DNA from: Kribbella jiaozuonensis
Lineage (GTDB): Bacteria; Actinomycetota; Actinomycetes; Propionibacteriales; Kribbellaceae
Reading direction: 5' to 3'
DNA length: 64,000 nt
Assembly: GCF_005233875.1 (NCBI RefSeq)
Contig: NZ_SZPZ01000001.1
Coordinates: forward strand, 2,108,001 to 2,172,000
This document shows, piece after piece, positions 1-8,476 of the stretch (positions are counted from its first letter, which is position 1; every line of letters starts with the position of its first letter). A program made the position numbers and the translations under genes. The notes beneath the pieces were generated by a model that was given only the letters and a program-made list of their open reading frames with translations, searched no databases and was not told the origin of the DNA.

Positions 1-1
1 G

Positions 2-703
2 GCCGCGATGGATCGATGTCTGCGGGACCTGGGGATCAAGCACATCCCGGTGCTTGTACTCAGCCACTTCCATGCCGATCACGTCGGCGGCCTGGCCGGC
101 GTACTCAACGGGCGGAAGGTCGATGAGATCGAGGTGACGCCATACTTCTCGCCGCGGGCGGAGTACGACCGGGTGGTCGAGCTCGCGTCGCACCATGGGG
201 TCGGTTTGCGGACGGTCACGTTCCACGAGAAGCGGGTCGTTGGTCAGCTGAGTTGGACCACGCTGTGGCCGGCGAAGGTACCGGCGTTGCCTGCGCCCGG
301 CACGTCGTCCGCGACCTCGTCGGATGAAGGGTCGCCGGAGAACAACGCCAGCATCGCGATGATGGTCGAGGTCGCCGGTCTGCGCATCTTGCTCACCGGA
401 GACCTCGAGCCCGAATCCCAGCGGGCAGTCCTGGCATCAGGTGTCGATCTACGGGCCGATGTCCTGAAGGTCCCACACCACGGTTCTGCCCAGCAGGAGC
501 CAGAATTCATCGCCGCCACCCACGCCCGCCTGGCTCTCATCTCTGCCGGCCGCGACAACGACTACGGCCATCCGGCCCCCAGGACTCTGGAACTCCTGTC
601 CCATGACGCCATCCGAACCGCCACCACCAACGTGAGCGGCACCCTCGCCGTCACCAACAACCACAACCAACTGGCGCTCACCACAACACATCCCGCGCCG
701 TGA
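2..703 (+). CDS. comEC: ComEC/Rec2 DNA uptake channel protein, C-terminal part (5' truncated by window)
   Basis: This is the C-terminal metallo-beta-lactamase-like domain of ComEC/Rec2, the inner-membrane channel family for single-stranded DNA uptake. The frame is open to the window edge, so the ATG at 8 is internal and the membrane part lies upstream. Visible motifs are HFHADH (zinc-ligand pattern), then LLTGD, VPHHGS and the C-terminal NDYGHP, in the order expected for this family. In actinobacteria comEC usually precedes holA and rpsT; both are found just downstream (3085-4645), which supports the call over a generic MBL hydrolase. Whether the strain is transformable cannot be judged. Confidence 0.85.
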   Translation, partial: AAMDRCLRDLGIKHIPVLVLSHFHADHVGGLAGVLNGRKVDEIEVTPYFSPRAEYDRVVELASHHGVGLRTVTFHEKRVVGQLSWTTLWPAKVPALPAPGTSSATSSDEGSPENNASIAMMVEVAGLRILLTGDLEPESQRAVLASGVDLRADVLKVPHHGSAQQEPEFIAATHARLALISAGRDNDYGHPAPRTLELLSHDAIRTATTNVSGTLAVTNNHNQLALTTTHPAP

Positions 704-741
704 CGTTCAGGACCGGACGGTATGAGGTGATGTCTGAACGC

Positions 742-1650
742 TCAGCGGCTCTTCGCCAACGCGTCGTACCGCACGTCCGTGAGTTGTTGGGATACCTCCC
801 ACAGCCGCCGTTGAGTCGCGGCGTCGTGTGACCGGGGCGTCGACTCGAGCCGCGTCGGTTGCCCCTTGAACTCGAACAGACCATCCGGCCCGTAGTACTC
901 GCCGCCCAGCGCCCCCGGGTCGACCGCCGCGTACAGGATCGAAAGCGCCCCAATCTCCACCGGATGGGTGATCGGGCGGGCAAGTCCCCACGACGCGCCG
1001 CGGAACAGAAACGGCAGATTCCGGTTCAGTTCCGTGCGGGCACCGCCGGGGTGGGCAGCCAGTGCCACGGTCGTCGCACCACCCACCGCGAGTCGGCGCT
1101 GCAACTCATAGGTAAAGAGGAGATTCGCCAGCTTCGACTGGGCATAGGCCGCCGATCGCCGGTACCGCCGTTCCGACTGCAGATCGTCGAAGTCGATCCG
1201 CCCCTGGCGGTGCGCAGGACTGGCGACGGTGACGACCCGCGAGCCGGCAACTGGCAGCAGTCGCTCCAGCAACAGCCCGGTGAGGGCGAAGTGACCCAAG
1301 TGATTAGTGCCGAACTGGAGCTCGAACCCGTCAGCCGTCGTACTGCGTGGGGGCCGCATCACGCCGGCGTTGTTGATCAGGACATCGATGCGATCGTGCT
1401 CCGCACACACCTGCTTCGCAGCCTCACGGATCGACTCCAGCGAGGCGAGATCGAGAGCGACTACGCTCACCCGCGCGGCCGGCGTCACGGCTCGGATGTG
1501 ATCCCGAACCGCAGCGCCCTTGGCGAGGTCACGGCACCCCAGCACTACGGTCGCACCGGCCGCGGCCAGCACGATCGCGGTCTGCCGACCTACCCCGGCA
1601 CTGGCTCCCGTGATGAACACGGTGCGGCCTGACTGATCAGCTATCGCCAT
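742..1650 (-). CDS. SDR family oxidoreductase (retinol/protochlorophyllide dehydrogenase-like)
   Basis: This is an NAD(P)-dependent short-chain dehydrogenase of 302 residues. The N-terminal Rossmann motif TGASAGVG lies near residues 15-22, NNAG near 92-95, and the catalytic Y-x-x-x-K appears as YAQSK. The pattern HLGHFALTGLLL and the long C-terminal part resemble the retinol dehydrogenase/WW-oxidoreductase-like SDR branch. The substrate is unknown. It is divergent from the TetR gene at 1792, with two matching inverted repeats between them, so it is probably that regulator's target. The start ATG has a GGAGGG-like ribosome binding site just upstream on the minus strand. Confidence 0.85.
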   Translation of the reverse strand: MAIADQSGRTVFITGASAGVGRQTAIVLAAAGATVVLGCRDLAKGAAVRDHIRAVTPAARVSVVALDLASLESIREAAKQVCAEHDRIDVLINNAGVMRPPRSTTADGFELQFGTNHLGHFALTGLLLERLLPVAGSRVVTVASPAHRQGRIDFDDLQSERRYRRSAAYAQSKLANLLFTYELQRRLAVGGATTVALAAHPGGARTELNRNLPFLFRGASWGLARPITHPVEIGALSILYAAVDPGALGGEYYGPDGLFEFKGQPTRLESTPRSHDAATQRRLWEVSQQLTDVRYDALAKSR

Positions 1651-1666
1651 CGGACCCTCCTGCTAT

Positions 1667-1690
1667 TATCCGGGATGTGTATCCCGGATA
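1667..1690. promoter_or_regulatory. Perfect inverted repeat, probable TetR operator 1
   Basis: The arms TATCCGGGAT and ATCCCGGATA are separated by GTGT, a perfect 10-bp-arm palindrome. It lies between the divergent SDR and TetR genes, 16 bp upstream of the SDR start, where it would block transcription of the SDR. The core can be written GGGA-N6-TCCC, which recurs at 1700-1713. Confidence 0.7.
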
Positions 1691-1697
1691 TGACGAT

Positions 1698-1715
1698 ACG
1701 GGACGGGCATCCCGT
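1698..1715. promoter_or_regulatory. Second inverted repeat with the same half-sites, probable TetR operator 2
   Basis: ACGGGA and TCCCGT are separated by 6 bases, giving the same GGGA-N6-TCCC core as the site at 1667-1690. The two centres are 28 bp apart, so two dimers could bind side by side and control both divergent promoters. Confidence 0.6.
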
Positions 1716-1725
1716 TTAGCAACGG

Positions 1726-1785
1726 TCCGATGCAGCGCCCGATGCGGAGTCCGATGCGAGGTCCGATGCGAGGTCCGAGTACGGG
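1726..1785. repeat. 12-bp tandem repeat in the TetR leader
   Basis: CCGATGC recurs at exactly 12-bp steps (1727, 1739, 1751, 1763) with a fifth degenerate copy at 1775. The best unit is CCGATGCGAGGT. Each of the four good copies carries an ATG in a frame different from that of the TetR gene, giving four potential decoy starts upstream of the real start at 1792. Confidence 0.7.
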
Positions 1786-1791
1786 GGACCG

Positions 1792-2367
1792 ATGGCTGAG
1801 TCGGGCAGGGCATTGCGAGCCGATGGACAGCGGAACCGCACTCGGGTGGTGGAAGTCGCCGAAGCCGCGTTCGCGACGAAGGGATTGGCTGTTCCGATCT
1901 CAGAGATCGCCCGACGCGCGGAGGTCAGCACCGGCACGGTCTCGCGCCACTTCCCGACCAAGGACGCTCTCATCGAGGCGGTCCTTCTCACGGTGCTCGA
2001 GCGCCTGGGCGTCGAGGCCCGGGCTCTGGCGGTCGCCGACGGCCCAGGCCCGGCGTTCTTCGGCTTCTTCAAGCGGCTGGTCCTCGAGGGCACGACCAAC
2101 AAGGCCCTGTTCGACACCTTGGCCGCGGCCGGCCCCGACAGTGACCTCAAGAGCGCCGTGGCATCGGCAGGCACAGACCTGATGGCAGCTCTCGGACACC
2201 TGCTGGTCCGTGCTCAACAGGCCGGCGACGCCCGGCCCGATATCTCCGTCGACGACCTGTCGGCCATTCTCGTCGGCGCCCTCGCGATGCAGGCTCACAG
2301 CAGCACCAACACGCCCTCCGCCCACCTGGCTGACCTGGCCACCGACACCCTCCGAGCCCACCCTTGA
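1792..2367 (+). CDS. TetR/AcrR family transcriptional repressor
   Basis: This is a 191-residue one-component repressor with an N-terminal helix-turn-helix: ISEIARRAEVSTGTVSRHFPTKDAL at about residues 37-61 (TetR_N pattern, ending in the typical FPTK). The C-terminal ligand domain is all-helical and gives no hint of the ligand. The start at 1792 is chosen because the upstream in-frame stretch, closed by a TAG at 1717, has no other usable start, and because GGGGGA precedes the ATG. It is divergent from the SDR gene at 742-1650 and very likely represses it and itself through the two GGGA-N6-TCCC sites. Confidence 0.88.
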   Translation: MAESGRALRADGQRNRTRVVEVAEAAFATKGLAVPISEIARRAEVSTGTVSRHFPTKDALIEAVLLTVLERLGVEARALAVADGPGPAFFGFFKRLVLEGTTNKALFDTLAAAGPDSDLKSAVASAGTDLMAALGHLLVRAQQAGDARPDISVDDLSAILVGALAMQAHSSTNTPSAHLADLATDTLRAHP

Positions 2368-2454
2368 CGCCTCCCCGCGGGTTCGCGACCAAGAGGTGGC
2401 GCGGCGAGGGTGATCCCACAACCCCGTCACGACGAAGGCGTCACGTCATACCGT

Positions 2455-3015
2455 CTAGAGCTGGGCGAAAGTGACGGATGCGGTTGGGATTGTGTTTTCG
2501 GGTTGGTTGCCGAGGGACCAGGCGGCTACTCGGGAGGCGATGTGGGCTGGGACTTCTTCGGATACGCCGGGAATCGCGGGGATGTTGTAGGTGCCGTGGG
2601 CGTCGTGCGGGAGGAGCAGGTGGTAGCCGCGGGCGAGGGCTGTCTTCGCGGTCGCGTGGACGCACATCTCGGACATGACGCCGCAGATGGCGAGTGAGCG
2701 GACGCCGGCGGCGACGAGGATCTCTCCGAGTGGCGTCGCATCGAAGCCGTCGTCGCGGGGCTTGCGGACGACGTGCTCGCGTGGGCCGGGCTTCACCGGG
2801 AGGTAAAGCTCCCAACCAGGCGTCTCCGGCTCGTCGTCGGCGCCGGGCGGGCCGTCGTTCTGCAGATGTACGACGACTGCGCCGGCTTCGCGCGCTCGGT
2901 CGAGCAGCTCGCCTACGCGGGCCAGCAGCTCACCAGCTCCAGGCACGGCATCCGTGCCGGAGACGAAAGCGGTCTGCATGTCCACGACGATCAACGCGTC
3001 GGCAGGTTGGGTCAT
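2455..3015 (-). CDS. Isochorismatase-family cysteine hydrolase
   Basis: This 186-residue protein has the cysteine-hydrolase triad of the isochorismatase/nicotinamidase superfamily: Asp12 in VVDMQ, Lys85 in VVRKPRDD and Cys118 in GVMSEMCVHATA, each in the expected context. Members hydrolyse amides or vinyl ethers such as nicotinamide, N-carbamoyl compounds or isochorismate; the exact substrate cannot be inferred. It is transcribed divergently from holA with about 70 bp between them. The start is the ATG with the usual MTQPADALIVVDMQ N-terminus. Confidence 0.88.
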   Translation of the reverse strand: MTQPADALIVVDMQTAFVSGTDAVPGAGELLARVGELLDRAREAGAVVVHLQNDGPPGADDEPETPGWELYLPVKPGPREHVVRKPRDDGFDATPLGEILVAAGVRSLAICGVMSEMCVHATAKTALARGYHLLLPHDAHGTYNIPAIPGVSEEVPAHIASRVAAWSLGNQPENTIPTASVTFAQL

Positions 3016-3084
3016 GGGGTCATCTTGGTTGGTTCGGCGAGGGTGCGCACTTGGATTGTCGGAGTGGCGTGGGATGCTGGCCGC

Positions 3085-4068
3085 GTGGCTGCTCGTAGGG
3101 GTTCTGCGCCGAAGCTCGGTGATGTGTTGCTGGTGACCGGGACCGAGTCGTTCCTTGCGGATCGGGCGGTGCGGTCGGCGATCGCGGCGGTGTCGAAGGG
3201 CGCCTCCGAGGTCGAGGCGACCGACGTCGACGCGGCTACGCTGGATGTCGGGGTGTTCGCGGAGCTGACCGGGCCGTCGCTGTTCGCGAGCGAGCGGGTG
3301 CTGGTTATGCGATCGCTGGAGAATCTACCGAGCGAGATGGTGCCGCATCTGCTCGAGTACGCCGGTTCGCCGTCGGACGACGTACTCGCGGTGCTGGTGC
3401 ACTCGGGCGGCCAGAAGGGCAAGGGCGTTCTCGACAAGTTGCGGAAGGCATCGGTCAATGAGGTCGTCGCGACGGCGCCGAAGGCCTGGGAGCTGCCGCA
3501 GTTCGTGGCGGGGGAGATCCGGCTGCACGGCGGGACCGTTGACGAGGGCGCGGCGTCGGCGCTGGTGGACGCGGTCGGGCATGACCTGCGGGCGTTGGCC
3601 GGGGCATGTTCGCAGCTGGTGTCGGACTCCGGTGGTCAGGCGGTGACGGCCGAGTTGATCGGCCAGTACTTCGGTGGGCGCGCCGAGGTGACGAGCTTCG
3701 CGGTCGCGGACGCGGCGATCGCCGGGCGGACCGAGCCGGCGCTCGAGCAGCTGCGGTGGGCGCTGGACTGCGGGGTCGCGCCGGTGCTGGTCACGAGTGC
3801 GATGGCGGGCGGGTTGCGCGGGCTGGCGAAGTACTCGAGTGCGCCGAGCGGGATGCGCGAGGCGGATCTGGCGCGCGAGGTCGGCGTACCGCCGTGGAAG
3901 CTGAAGCAGCTCAAGCAGCAGTCCCGTGGCTGGACTCCTGGTGGGCTCGCAACCGCGATCAAGGCCGTCGCTCAGGCCGACGCCGACGTCAAGGGTGCGT
4001 CGGGCGACGCCGGGTACGCCCTGGAGCGGATGGTCCTCACCGTCACCCGAGCCCACGGCCGCCGCTGA
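3085..4068 (+). CDS. holA: DNA polymerase III subunit delta
   Basis: HolA is the clamp-loader delta subunit that opens the beta sliding clamp. The protein has the usual layout: N-terminal LLVTGTESFLADRAV, a degenerate AAA+ domain with SLFASERVLVMRSLENLP, and a C-terminal helical part with PPWKLKQLKQQSRGW, the most conserved actinobacterial HolA motif. The reading frame is open far upstream over the isochorismatase gene, but that part is antisense and not HolA-like. I choose GTG 3085, preceded by GGGA about 10 bp upstream, giving 327 residues, the normal family length; GTG 3064 is the alternative. The position before rpsT is the conserved actinobacterial order. Confidence 0.88.
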   Translation: MAARRGSAPKLGDVLLVTGTESFLADRAVRSAIAAVSKGASEVEATDVDAATLDVGVFAELTGPSLFASERVLVMRSLENLPSEMVPHLLEYAGSPSDDVLAVLVHSGGQKGKGVLDKLRKASVNEVVATAPKAWELPQFVAGEIRLHGGTVDEGAASALVDAVGHDLRALAGACSQLVSDSGGQAVTAELIGQYFGGRAEVTSFAVADAAIAGRTEPALEQLRWALDCGVAPVLVTSAMAGGLRGLAKYSSAPSGMREADLAREVGVPPWKLKQLKQQSRGWTPGGLATAIKAVAQADADVKGASGDAGYALERMVLTVTRAHGRR

Positions 4069-4128
4069 CACAGAGTCGCGCACCCCGGCGTCTCGCCGCG
4101 CCGTCTGCGCGAGCCGGCCGACCCCGGA

Positions 4129-4284
4129 GCCTCCGCCGAGAGCCTCCGCCGAGAGCCGGTGCCGAGAGCCGGTGCCGAGAGCCTCCGCCGAGGGCCGGTG
4201 CGGAGAGTCGGTGCGGAGAGCCGGTGCGGAGAGCCGGTGCGGAGAGCCGGTGCGGAGAGCCGGTGCGGAGAGCCGGTGCGGAGA
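4129..4284. repeat. 13-bp tandem repeat array, 12 copies
   Basis: Twelve head-to-tail 13-bp units run without gaps from 4129 to 4284. The units are of three kinds: GCCTCCGCCGAGA (left end and unit 5), GCCGGTGCCGAGA (units 3-4) and GCCGGTGCGGAGA (right half). The last six units differ only by one T in unit 7, which suggests recent amplification at the right side. Because 13 is not a multiple of 3, the array cycles through all frames and creates long spurious ORFs. It lies between the convergent holA and rpsT genes. This array and the terminator at 4317-4352 account for the gene-free stretch 4069-4384. Confidence 0.9.
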
Positions 4285-4316
4285 GGCGCTGCATCAACCT
4301 GGTTCGGGCACGCAAA

Positions 4317-4352
4317 AACGATCGGCCGGTCGTTGGGGACGGGCCGATCGTT
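4317..4352 (-). terminator. Rho-independent terminator of rpsT
   Basis: The arms AACGATCGGCC and GGCCGATCGTT (perfect, 11 bp) enclose a 14-nt loop. Read on the minus strand, the stem is followed by a run of T (GTTTTTGCG), the classic intrinsic terminator pattern. It starts about 32 bp after the rpsT stop codon. No T run follows on the plus strand, so it acts mainly for rpsT. Confidence 0.8.
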
Positions 4353-4384
4353 CGGGGGCCGCCGGCAGGCGCGCGGCCGGGGCC

Positions 4385-4645
4385 TCAGAGGGAGGCGGCC
4401 TTCTTGAAGAGGGCCGACTTCCGGTTGGCAGCCTGGTTGGCGTGGATGACGCCCTTGCTGACGGCCTTGTCGAGCAGGCGGCCGGCCTTGCGGGCGGTCT
4501 CCTGGGCCTTGTCGGCCTCACCGGCGTCGACGGCCTCGTGGAAGCGGCGCACAGCCGTCTTGAGGGTCGACTTCACCGACTTGTTGCGAAGTCGCGCAGC
4601 CTCGTTCTGGCGGTTGCGCTTGATCTGGGACTTGATGTTCGCCAC
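4385..4645 (-). CDS. rpsT: 30S ribosomal protein S20
   Basis: This is the 86-residue, strongly basic S20 that binds 16S rRNA in the small subunit body. The N-terminus [18 protein letters not shown] is diagnostic, as is the C-terminal [20 protein letters not shown]. The start codon is GTG, with GAGG about 10 bp upstream on the minus strand. It is convergent with holA and ends at its own intrinsic terminator. The leader (4646-4765) contains a minus-strand TATAGC that could be a -10 element, but I do not see a matching -35. Confidence 0.97.
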   Translation of the reverse strand: MANIKSQIKRNRQNEAARLRNKSVKSTLKTAVRRFHEAVDAGEADKAQETARKAGRLLDKAVSKGVIHANQAANRKSALFKKAASL

Positions 4646-4765
4646 GAAGAAGAGCCTCGATCAGGTGTGTGCGGTCAATACGGAAGGTGTCGCGGCGCAC
4701 GGCTATACACCGCCCGTGGGCGCGCGAAGAGCCAGATTACCAACAAGGCGACCCCAGCTCCAAAC

Positions 4766-5308
4766 TCACTCCGGCCGCGCCGCCGGCTCGGCGGTGGATT
4801 TCAGCCGCGTGAGGGTGGTGTGGATGCCGTCCGCGTTGCGCGGGGTGCGGTTGCCGAAGATCGGTCGGAACAGCGCTCGCAGGACGCGGGGGCGGTGGTC
4901 GGTCCAGGATTCGGTGACCTCGCAGCCGGTTGCGGTCGGGGTGAACTCGTAGTCCCAGAGCGAGATCGGGATCGGGCCGAAGTGGATGGAGAAGGCGAAC
5001 CGGCGGCCGGGCTCGGCGGCGACCACCCGGCCGAAGGTGAACCAGCGGACAGCGCCGGCCCGGTTATGACCGATGAAACGCGCCCCGACCAAAGGCCCGC
5101 TGGAAGGTATCGGGGCGGCAGGCCCGGTGGATGCGGCGGCGGGTTCGGTGGGCGGGGCGGTGGGCGGGGCGGTGGGGCCGGAGTGGTGCGACCAGGTGAC
5201 TCGGGTGCATTCGGGGCTCCACTCGCGCATCCGGGGTAGATCGCTGACCAATGAATAAAGGGTGTCGGGCGAGGCGGCTACCGAGATGGACTCGGTCAGA
5301 TCGGGCAT
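4766..5308 (-). CDS. SRPBCC/START-like superfamily protein (polyketide cyclase/dehydrase type)
   Basis: This 180-residue protein begins TESISVAASPDTLYSLVSDLPRM, the N-terminal strand and helix of SRPBCC ligand-binding folds, and continues with REWSPECTRV, FIGHNRAG, WDYEFTPT and TESWTDHRP, the pattern of actinobacterial polyketide-cyclase/dehydrase proteins. A Pro/Thr/Ala-rich stretch at about residues 45-73 interrupts the fold. At the DNA level it is a run of repeated GGCGGGGCGGT, which suggests local expansion. The start at 5308 is chosen for AGGG upstream; the frame stays open to 5701 but without homologous sequence. Function and ligand are unknown. Confidence 0.75.
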   Translation of the reverse strand: MPDLTESISVAASPDTLYSLVSDLPRMREWSPECTRVTWSHHSGPTAPPTAPPTEPAAASTGPAAPIPSSGPLVGARFIGHNRAGAVRWFTFGRVVAAEPGRRFAFSIHFGPIPISLWDYEFTPTATGCEVTESWTDHRPRVLRALFRPIFGNRTPRNADGIHTTLTRLKSTAEPAARPE

Positions 5309-5435
5309 CGGGTTTTCCCTTGCTGTCGGCATCCGTCCGGTCCGAGGGTGACATCGAGGCGGGCGCGACGGCATACTCGGGGCCCCGCGAGCCCCCAGCT
5401 CCACCATCGCGCTGCCCAAGCCCTGGAGGAACTCC

Positions 5436-8426
5436 GTGACCCGCAAACGCCCGGCGATCATCGTCGCCACGGCCCTGATCGCCGCGACGGCCGGCGTACC
5501 GCTGCTCGTCAACGCCGCTAACGCCAGCCAACCGGCGGCGACACAGGCAACCCCCGAGCTCAAGCGCTCCGAGACCGGTTCGTACATCGTCCAGCTCGAC
5601 GACTCCCCGGTGGCCGAGTACGACGGCGACATCGCCGGCCTCGCCGCCACCAAGGTCGCGCCCGGCGGCAAGCTGCTGAAGACCGCCGCCCCGGTGATCA
5701 ACTACGTCAAGCACCTCACCAACGAGCGCAACGAGCTGCTCAGCACGAGCAAGATCACCAAGCTCTACGACTACAACTACACGTACGCCGGTTTCTCCGC
5801 CCAGATGTCGTACGACGACGCCGTCAAGCTGGCCAAGCAGTCCGGCGTGAAGAGCATCGAGCCGAGCGACATCGTGCACGCCGACACCGTCGACACCCCA
5901 CGCTTTCTGCAAATGTCCGGCAAGGGCGGCGCGTGGCAGCAGGCCGGTGGGATCGACAAGGCCGGCGACGGCGTGATCATCGGCATGATCGACTCCGGCT
6001 ACACACCGGAGCGCCCGAGCTTCGCGCCGATCAAGACCACCAAGCAGTCCGACGCGATCATCGCGAAGAAGTGGAAGGGCACCTGCCAGGCCGGCGAGGA
6101 GGCGCCCGTCACCTGCAACAACAAGGTGATCGGCGCCCGGTACTTCGACAAGGGCATCGGCACCCGGCCGATCCCGGAGGAGTACAAGTCGCCGCGTGAC
6201 TACGGCGGCCACGGCACGCACACCGCGAGCACCGCGGCCGGCAACTACGGCGTCGAGATGAGCGTCATGGGCCGCGACTACGGCAAGGGCTCCGGTATGG
6301 CGCCGCACGCCCGCCTCGCGATCTACAAGGCACTCTGGGCGGTCGACGCGACCGGCGGCGGCAGCGGTACGGACGCCGACATCGTGGCCGCGATCGACGC
6401 CGCGGTCGCGGACGGCGTGGATGTCATCAACTACTCGATCTCCGGCAGCGGTTCGTCGTACGTGAATGCCACCGGGCTCGCGTTCCTCCGGGCGGCCAAG
6501 GCAGGCGTGTTCGTCGCCACCAGCGCCGGCAACACCGGTCCGGGCGAGGCGACGGTCGGCAAGACGTACCCGTGGGTGACATCAGTTGCCAACGGCACCC
6601 ATGACCGCGACATCCAGACCAAGCTCACCCTGGGCAACGGCAAGACGTATACCGGTGCGGGCATCGGCGCCGGCGTACCAAGCGCGCCGGTGATCCTTGC
6701 CAAGGACGCTGGGCTCCCGGGTGCCGACCCGGCCAACCTCACGCTCTGCCAGGCCGGAACGCTCGACCCGGCGAAGGCCACGGGCAAGATCGTCGTCTGC
6801 GACCGTGGCGTGAACGCCCGCGTTGACAAGAGCCTGCAGGTGAAGAACGCCGGCGGCATCGGCATGATCCTGCTCAACCTGACCCCGAGCACGCTCGACT
6901 CCGACCTGCACTCGGTCCCGACCGTCCACCTCGACGACAAGGCTGCTCCCGAGGTCAAGGCGTACGTCAGCGGCACCGCCAACCCGACCGCGACGATCAG
7001 CGCCGGTACGCCGGTTCGCGTGACTGCTCCGATGGTGGCCGCTTCGTCCAGCCGCGGCCCGTCCCCGGCCGGCAACGGTGACCTACTCAAGCCGGACGTC
7101 ATGGCGCCGGGTACGAACGTCCTCGCCGCGACGACCGCGTTCAGCGCGGCCGGTGGCGAGTACGCGTTCATGAGCGGTACGTCGATGTCCACGCCGCACA
7201 TCGCGGGCATCGCCGCCGTACTGAAGGCCAAGCACCCGACGTGGTCCCCGATGGCGATCAAGTCCGCGATGATGACGACCGCGACCGACAAAGACACCGT
7301 GGGCAAGCCGATCAAGAACGACTCCGGCTCGCAGGCCAACCCGTTCGGGTACGGCGCCGGCCTTGTCCAGCCGAAGCTGGGGATGGATCCCGGCCTGGTC
7401 TACGACTCGACGTACACCGACTGGACCAAGTTCGTCTGCGGCTCAGGCCAGGTCCCGGCCACCCATGAGCTGTGTGCGAACGGCAAGATCGACCTGAGCG
7501 ACCTCAACTACCCGACGATCGCGATCGGCGACCTGGCAGGCAAGCAGACCGTCACCCGGACCGTGACGAACGTCAGCAAGCTGCCGGAGATCTACTTCCC
7601 GAAGGTCGAGGGCCTGAAGGGTCTCAAGGTGACGGTGTCGCCGCGGATCCTGATCACGCTGCCCGGCCGCAGTACGACGTACAAGGTGACGTTCGAGAAC
7701 AGCGGCGCTCCGCTCGAGCAGTACTCGTTCGGCCGCCTGGTCTGGAAGTCCGCAAAGCACTCCGTGGCCAGCACGCTCGCGATCAAGCCGCTCACGGTCA
7801 AGGCGCCGACGCAGGTCAACGGCACCGGGGCCAGCGGCTCGGTCCAGGTCCCGGTGACGGCCGGGTACTCCGGGACGCTCAACACGACTGCGATCGGTCT
7901 GGACGCGGCCGCGGTCGGCGAAGCGGCGCTGAAGAACCCGGGTGGCGTGGCGTTCCCGACGACCGCCCCGAAGGCGAACGACCACGTTGCGAAGTTCACG
8001 GTCAGCGTCCCGGCCGGTACGACGCACGCCAGGTTCTCCACGTTCGACGCGGACTATCCGGCGGGCACTGACCTGGATGTGTTCGTCTACCAGGCCGGTA
8101 CGACGACGCTGTTCGGCAGCAGCACAGGTGGTTCGGCAGAGGAGGAGGTCAACCTCCCACGGCCGGCAGGCGGCCAGGTGGACGTGTACGTCGACCTGTA
8201 CGCCGGAGCGAACGAGCAGACCGTCAAGCTCAACCACTGGGAACTGCAGAAGGCCGCCGGCAACCTGACGGCCACGCCGGCGAGCCAACAGGTAACAGTC
8301 GCCGGCCAGACCAACATCACTGCGTCCTGGACCGGCCTGACACCCGGCACCCGCTACCTGGGTCAACTGCGCTTCTCCGACGGCGCAGACGGCTCCGGCT
8401 CCACCATCGTCCGAGTAGACAGCTGA
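5436..8426 (+). CDS. Secreted S8 family serine protease (subtilase) with PA domain
   Basis: This 996-residue exported subtilisin-like peptidase has a signal peptide at residues 1-30 (RKR, hydrophobic core, ANA-S), an I9-type propeptide (SYIVQLDDSPVAEY to about 150), then the catalytic domain with Asp186 (MIDSGYTPE), His259 (GGHGTHTAST), oxyanion Asn366 (SAGNTGPG) and Ser583 (GTSMSTPHIAG). A protease-associated (PA) domain is inserted at about residues 400-520 (CDRGVNARVDKSLQVKNAGG). After the catalytic domain come Fn3-like and pre-peptidase-like beta domains. The GTG start is fixed by GGAGGA five bases upstream. It likely degrades extracellular protein. It stands alone and ends at a strong hairpin. 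Confidence 0.95.
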   Translation: MTRKRPAIIVATALIAATAGVPLLVNAANASQPAATQATPELKRSETGSYIVQLDDSPVAEYDGDIAGLAATKVAPGGKLLKTAAPVINYVKHLTNERNELLSTSKITKLYDYNYTYAGFSAQMSYDDAVKLAKQSGVKSIEPSDIVHADTVDTPRFLQMSGKGGAWQQAGGIDKAGDGVIIGMIDSGYTPERPSFAPIKTTKQSDAIIAKKWKGTCQAGEEAPVTCNNKVIGARYFDKGIGTRPIPEEYKSPRDYGGHGTHTASTAAGNYGVEMSVMGRDYGKGSGMAPHARLAIYKALWAVDATGGGSGTDADIVAAIDAAVADGVDVINYSISGSGSSYVNATGLAFLRAAKAGVFVATSAGNTGPGEATVGKTYPWVTSVANGTHDRDIQTKLTLGNGKTYTGAGIGAGVPSAPVILAKDAGLPGADPANLTLCQAGTLDPAKATGKIVVCDRGVNARVDKSLQVKNAGGIGMILLNLTPSTLDSDLHSVPTVHLDDKAAPEVKAYVSGTANPTATISAGTPVRVTAPMVAASSSRGPSPAGNGDLLKPDVMAPGTNVLAATTAFSAAGGEYAFMSGTSMSTPHIAGIAAVLKAKHPTWSPMAIKSAMMTTATDKDTVGKPIKNDSGSQANPFGYGAGLVQPKLGMDPGLVYDSTYTDWTKFVCGSGQVPATHELCANGKIDLSDLNYPTIAIGDLAGKQTVTRTVTNVSKLPEIYFPKVEGLKGLKVTVSPRILITLPGRSTTYKVTFENSGAPLEQYSFGRLVWKSAKHSVASTLAIKPLTVKAPTQVNGTGASGSVQVPVTAGYSGTLNTTAIGLDAAAVGEAALKNPGGVAFPTTAPKANDHVAKFTVSVPAGTTHARFSTFDADYPAGTDLDVFVYQAGTTTLFGSSTGGSAEEEVNLPRPAGGQVDVYVDLYAGANEQTVKLNHWELQKAAGNLTATPASQQVTVAGQTNITASWTGLTPGTRYLGQLRFSDGADGSGSTIVRVDS

Positions 8427-8430
8427 ACAA

Positions 8431-8470
8431 GACATCGGCTCAGCACCCAACCGCGTGCTGAGCCGATGTC
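8431..8470. terminator. Bidirectional hairpin terminator
   Basis: The perfect 16-bp arms GACATCGGCTCAGCAC and GTGCTGAGCCGATGTC enclose an 8-nt loop, placed in the 50-bp gap between the convergent subtilase and the gene at 8477. There is no T run on either side, but such stems are common actinobacterial terminators. Confidence 0.8.
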
Positions 8471-8476
8471 CCACAA

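Noticed and set aside
4129..4284. CRISPR array
   Set aside because: The units are head-to-tail 13-mers with no spacers and no cas genes nearby.
3606..5239. Very long plus-strand ORFs through holA, the repeats, rpsT and the SRPBCC gene
   Set aside because: They are antisense or out of frame to real genes, and the 13-bp repeats keep all frames open. Their translations are Arg/Gly/Ala-rich and match no family.
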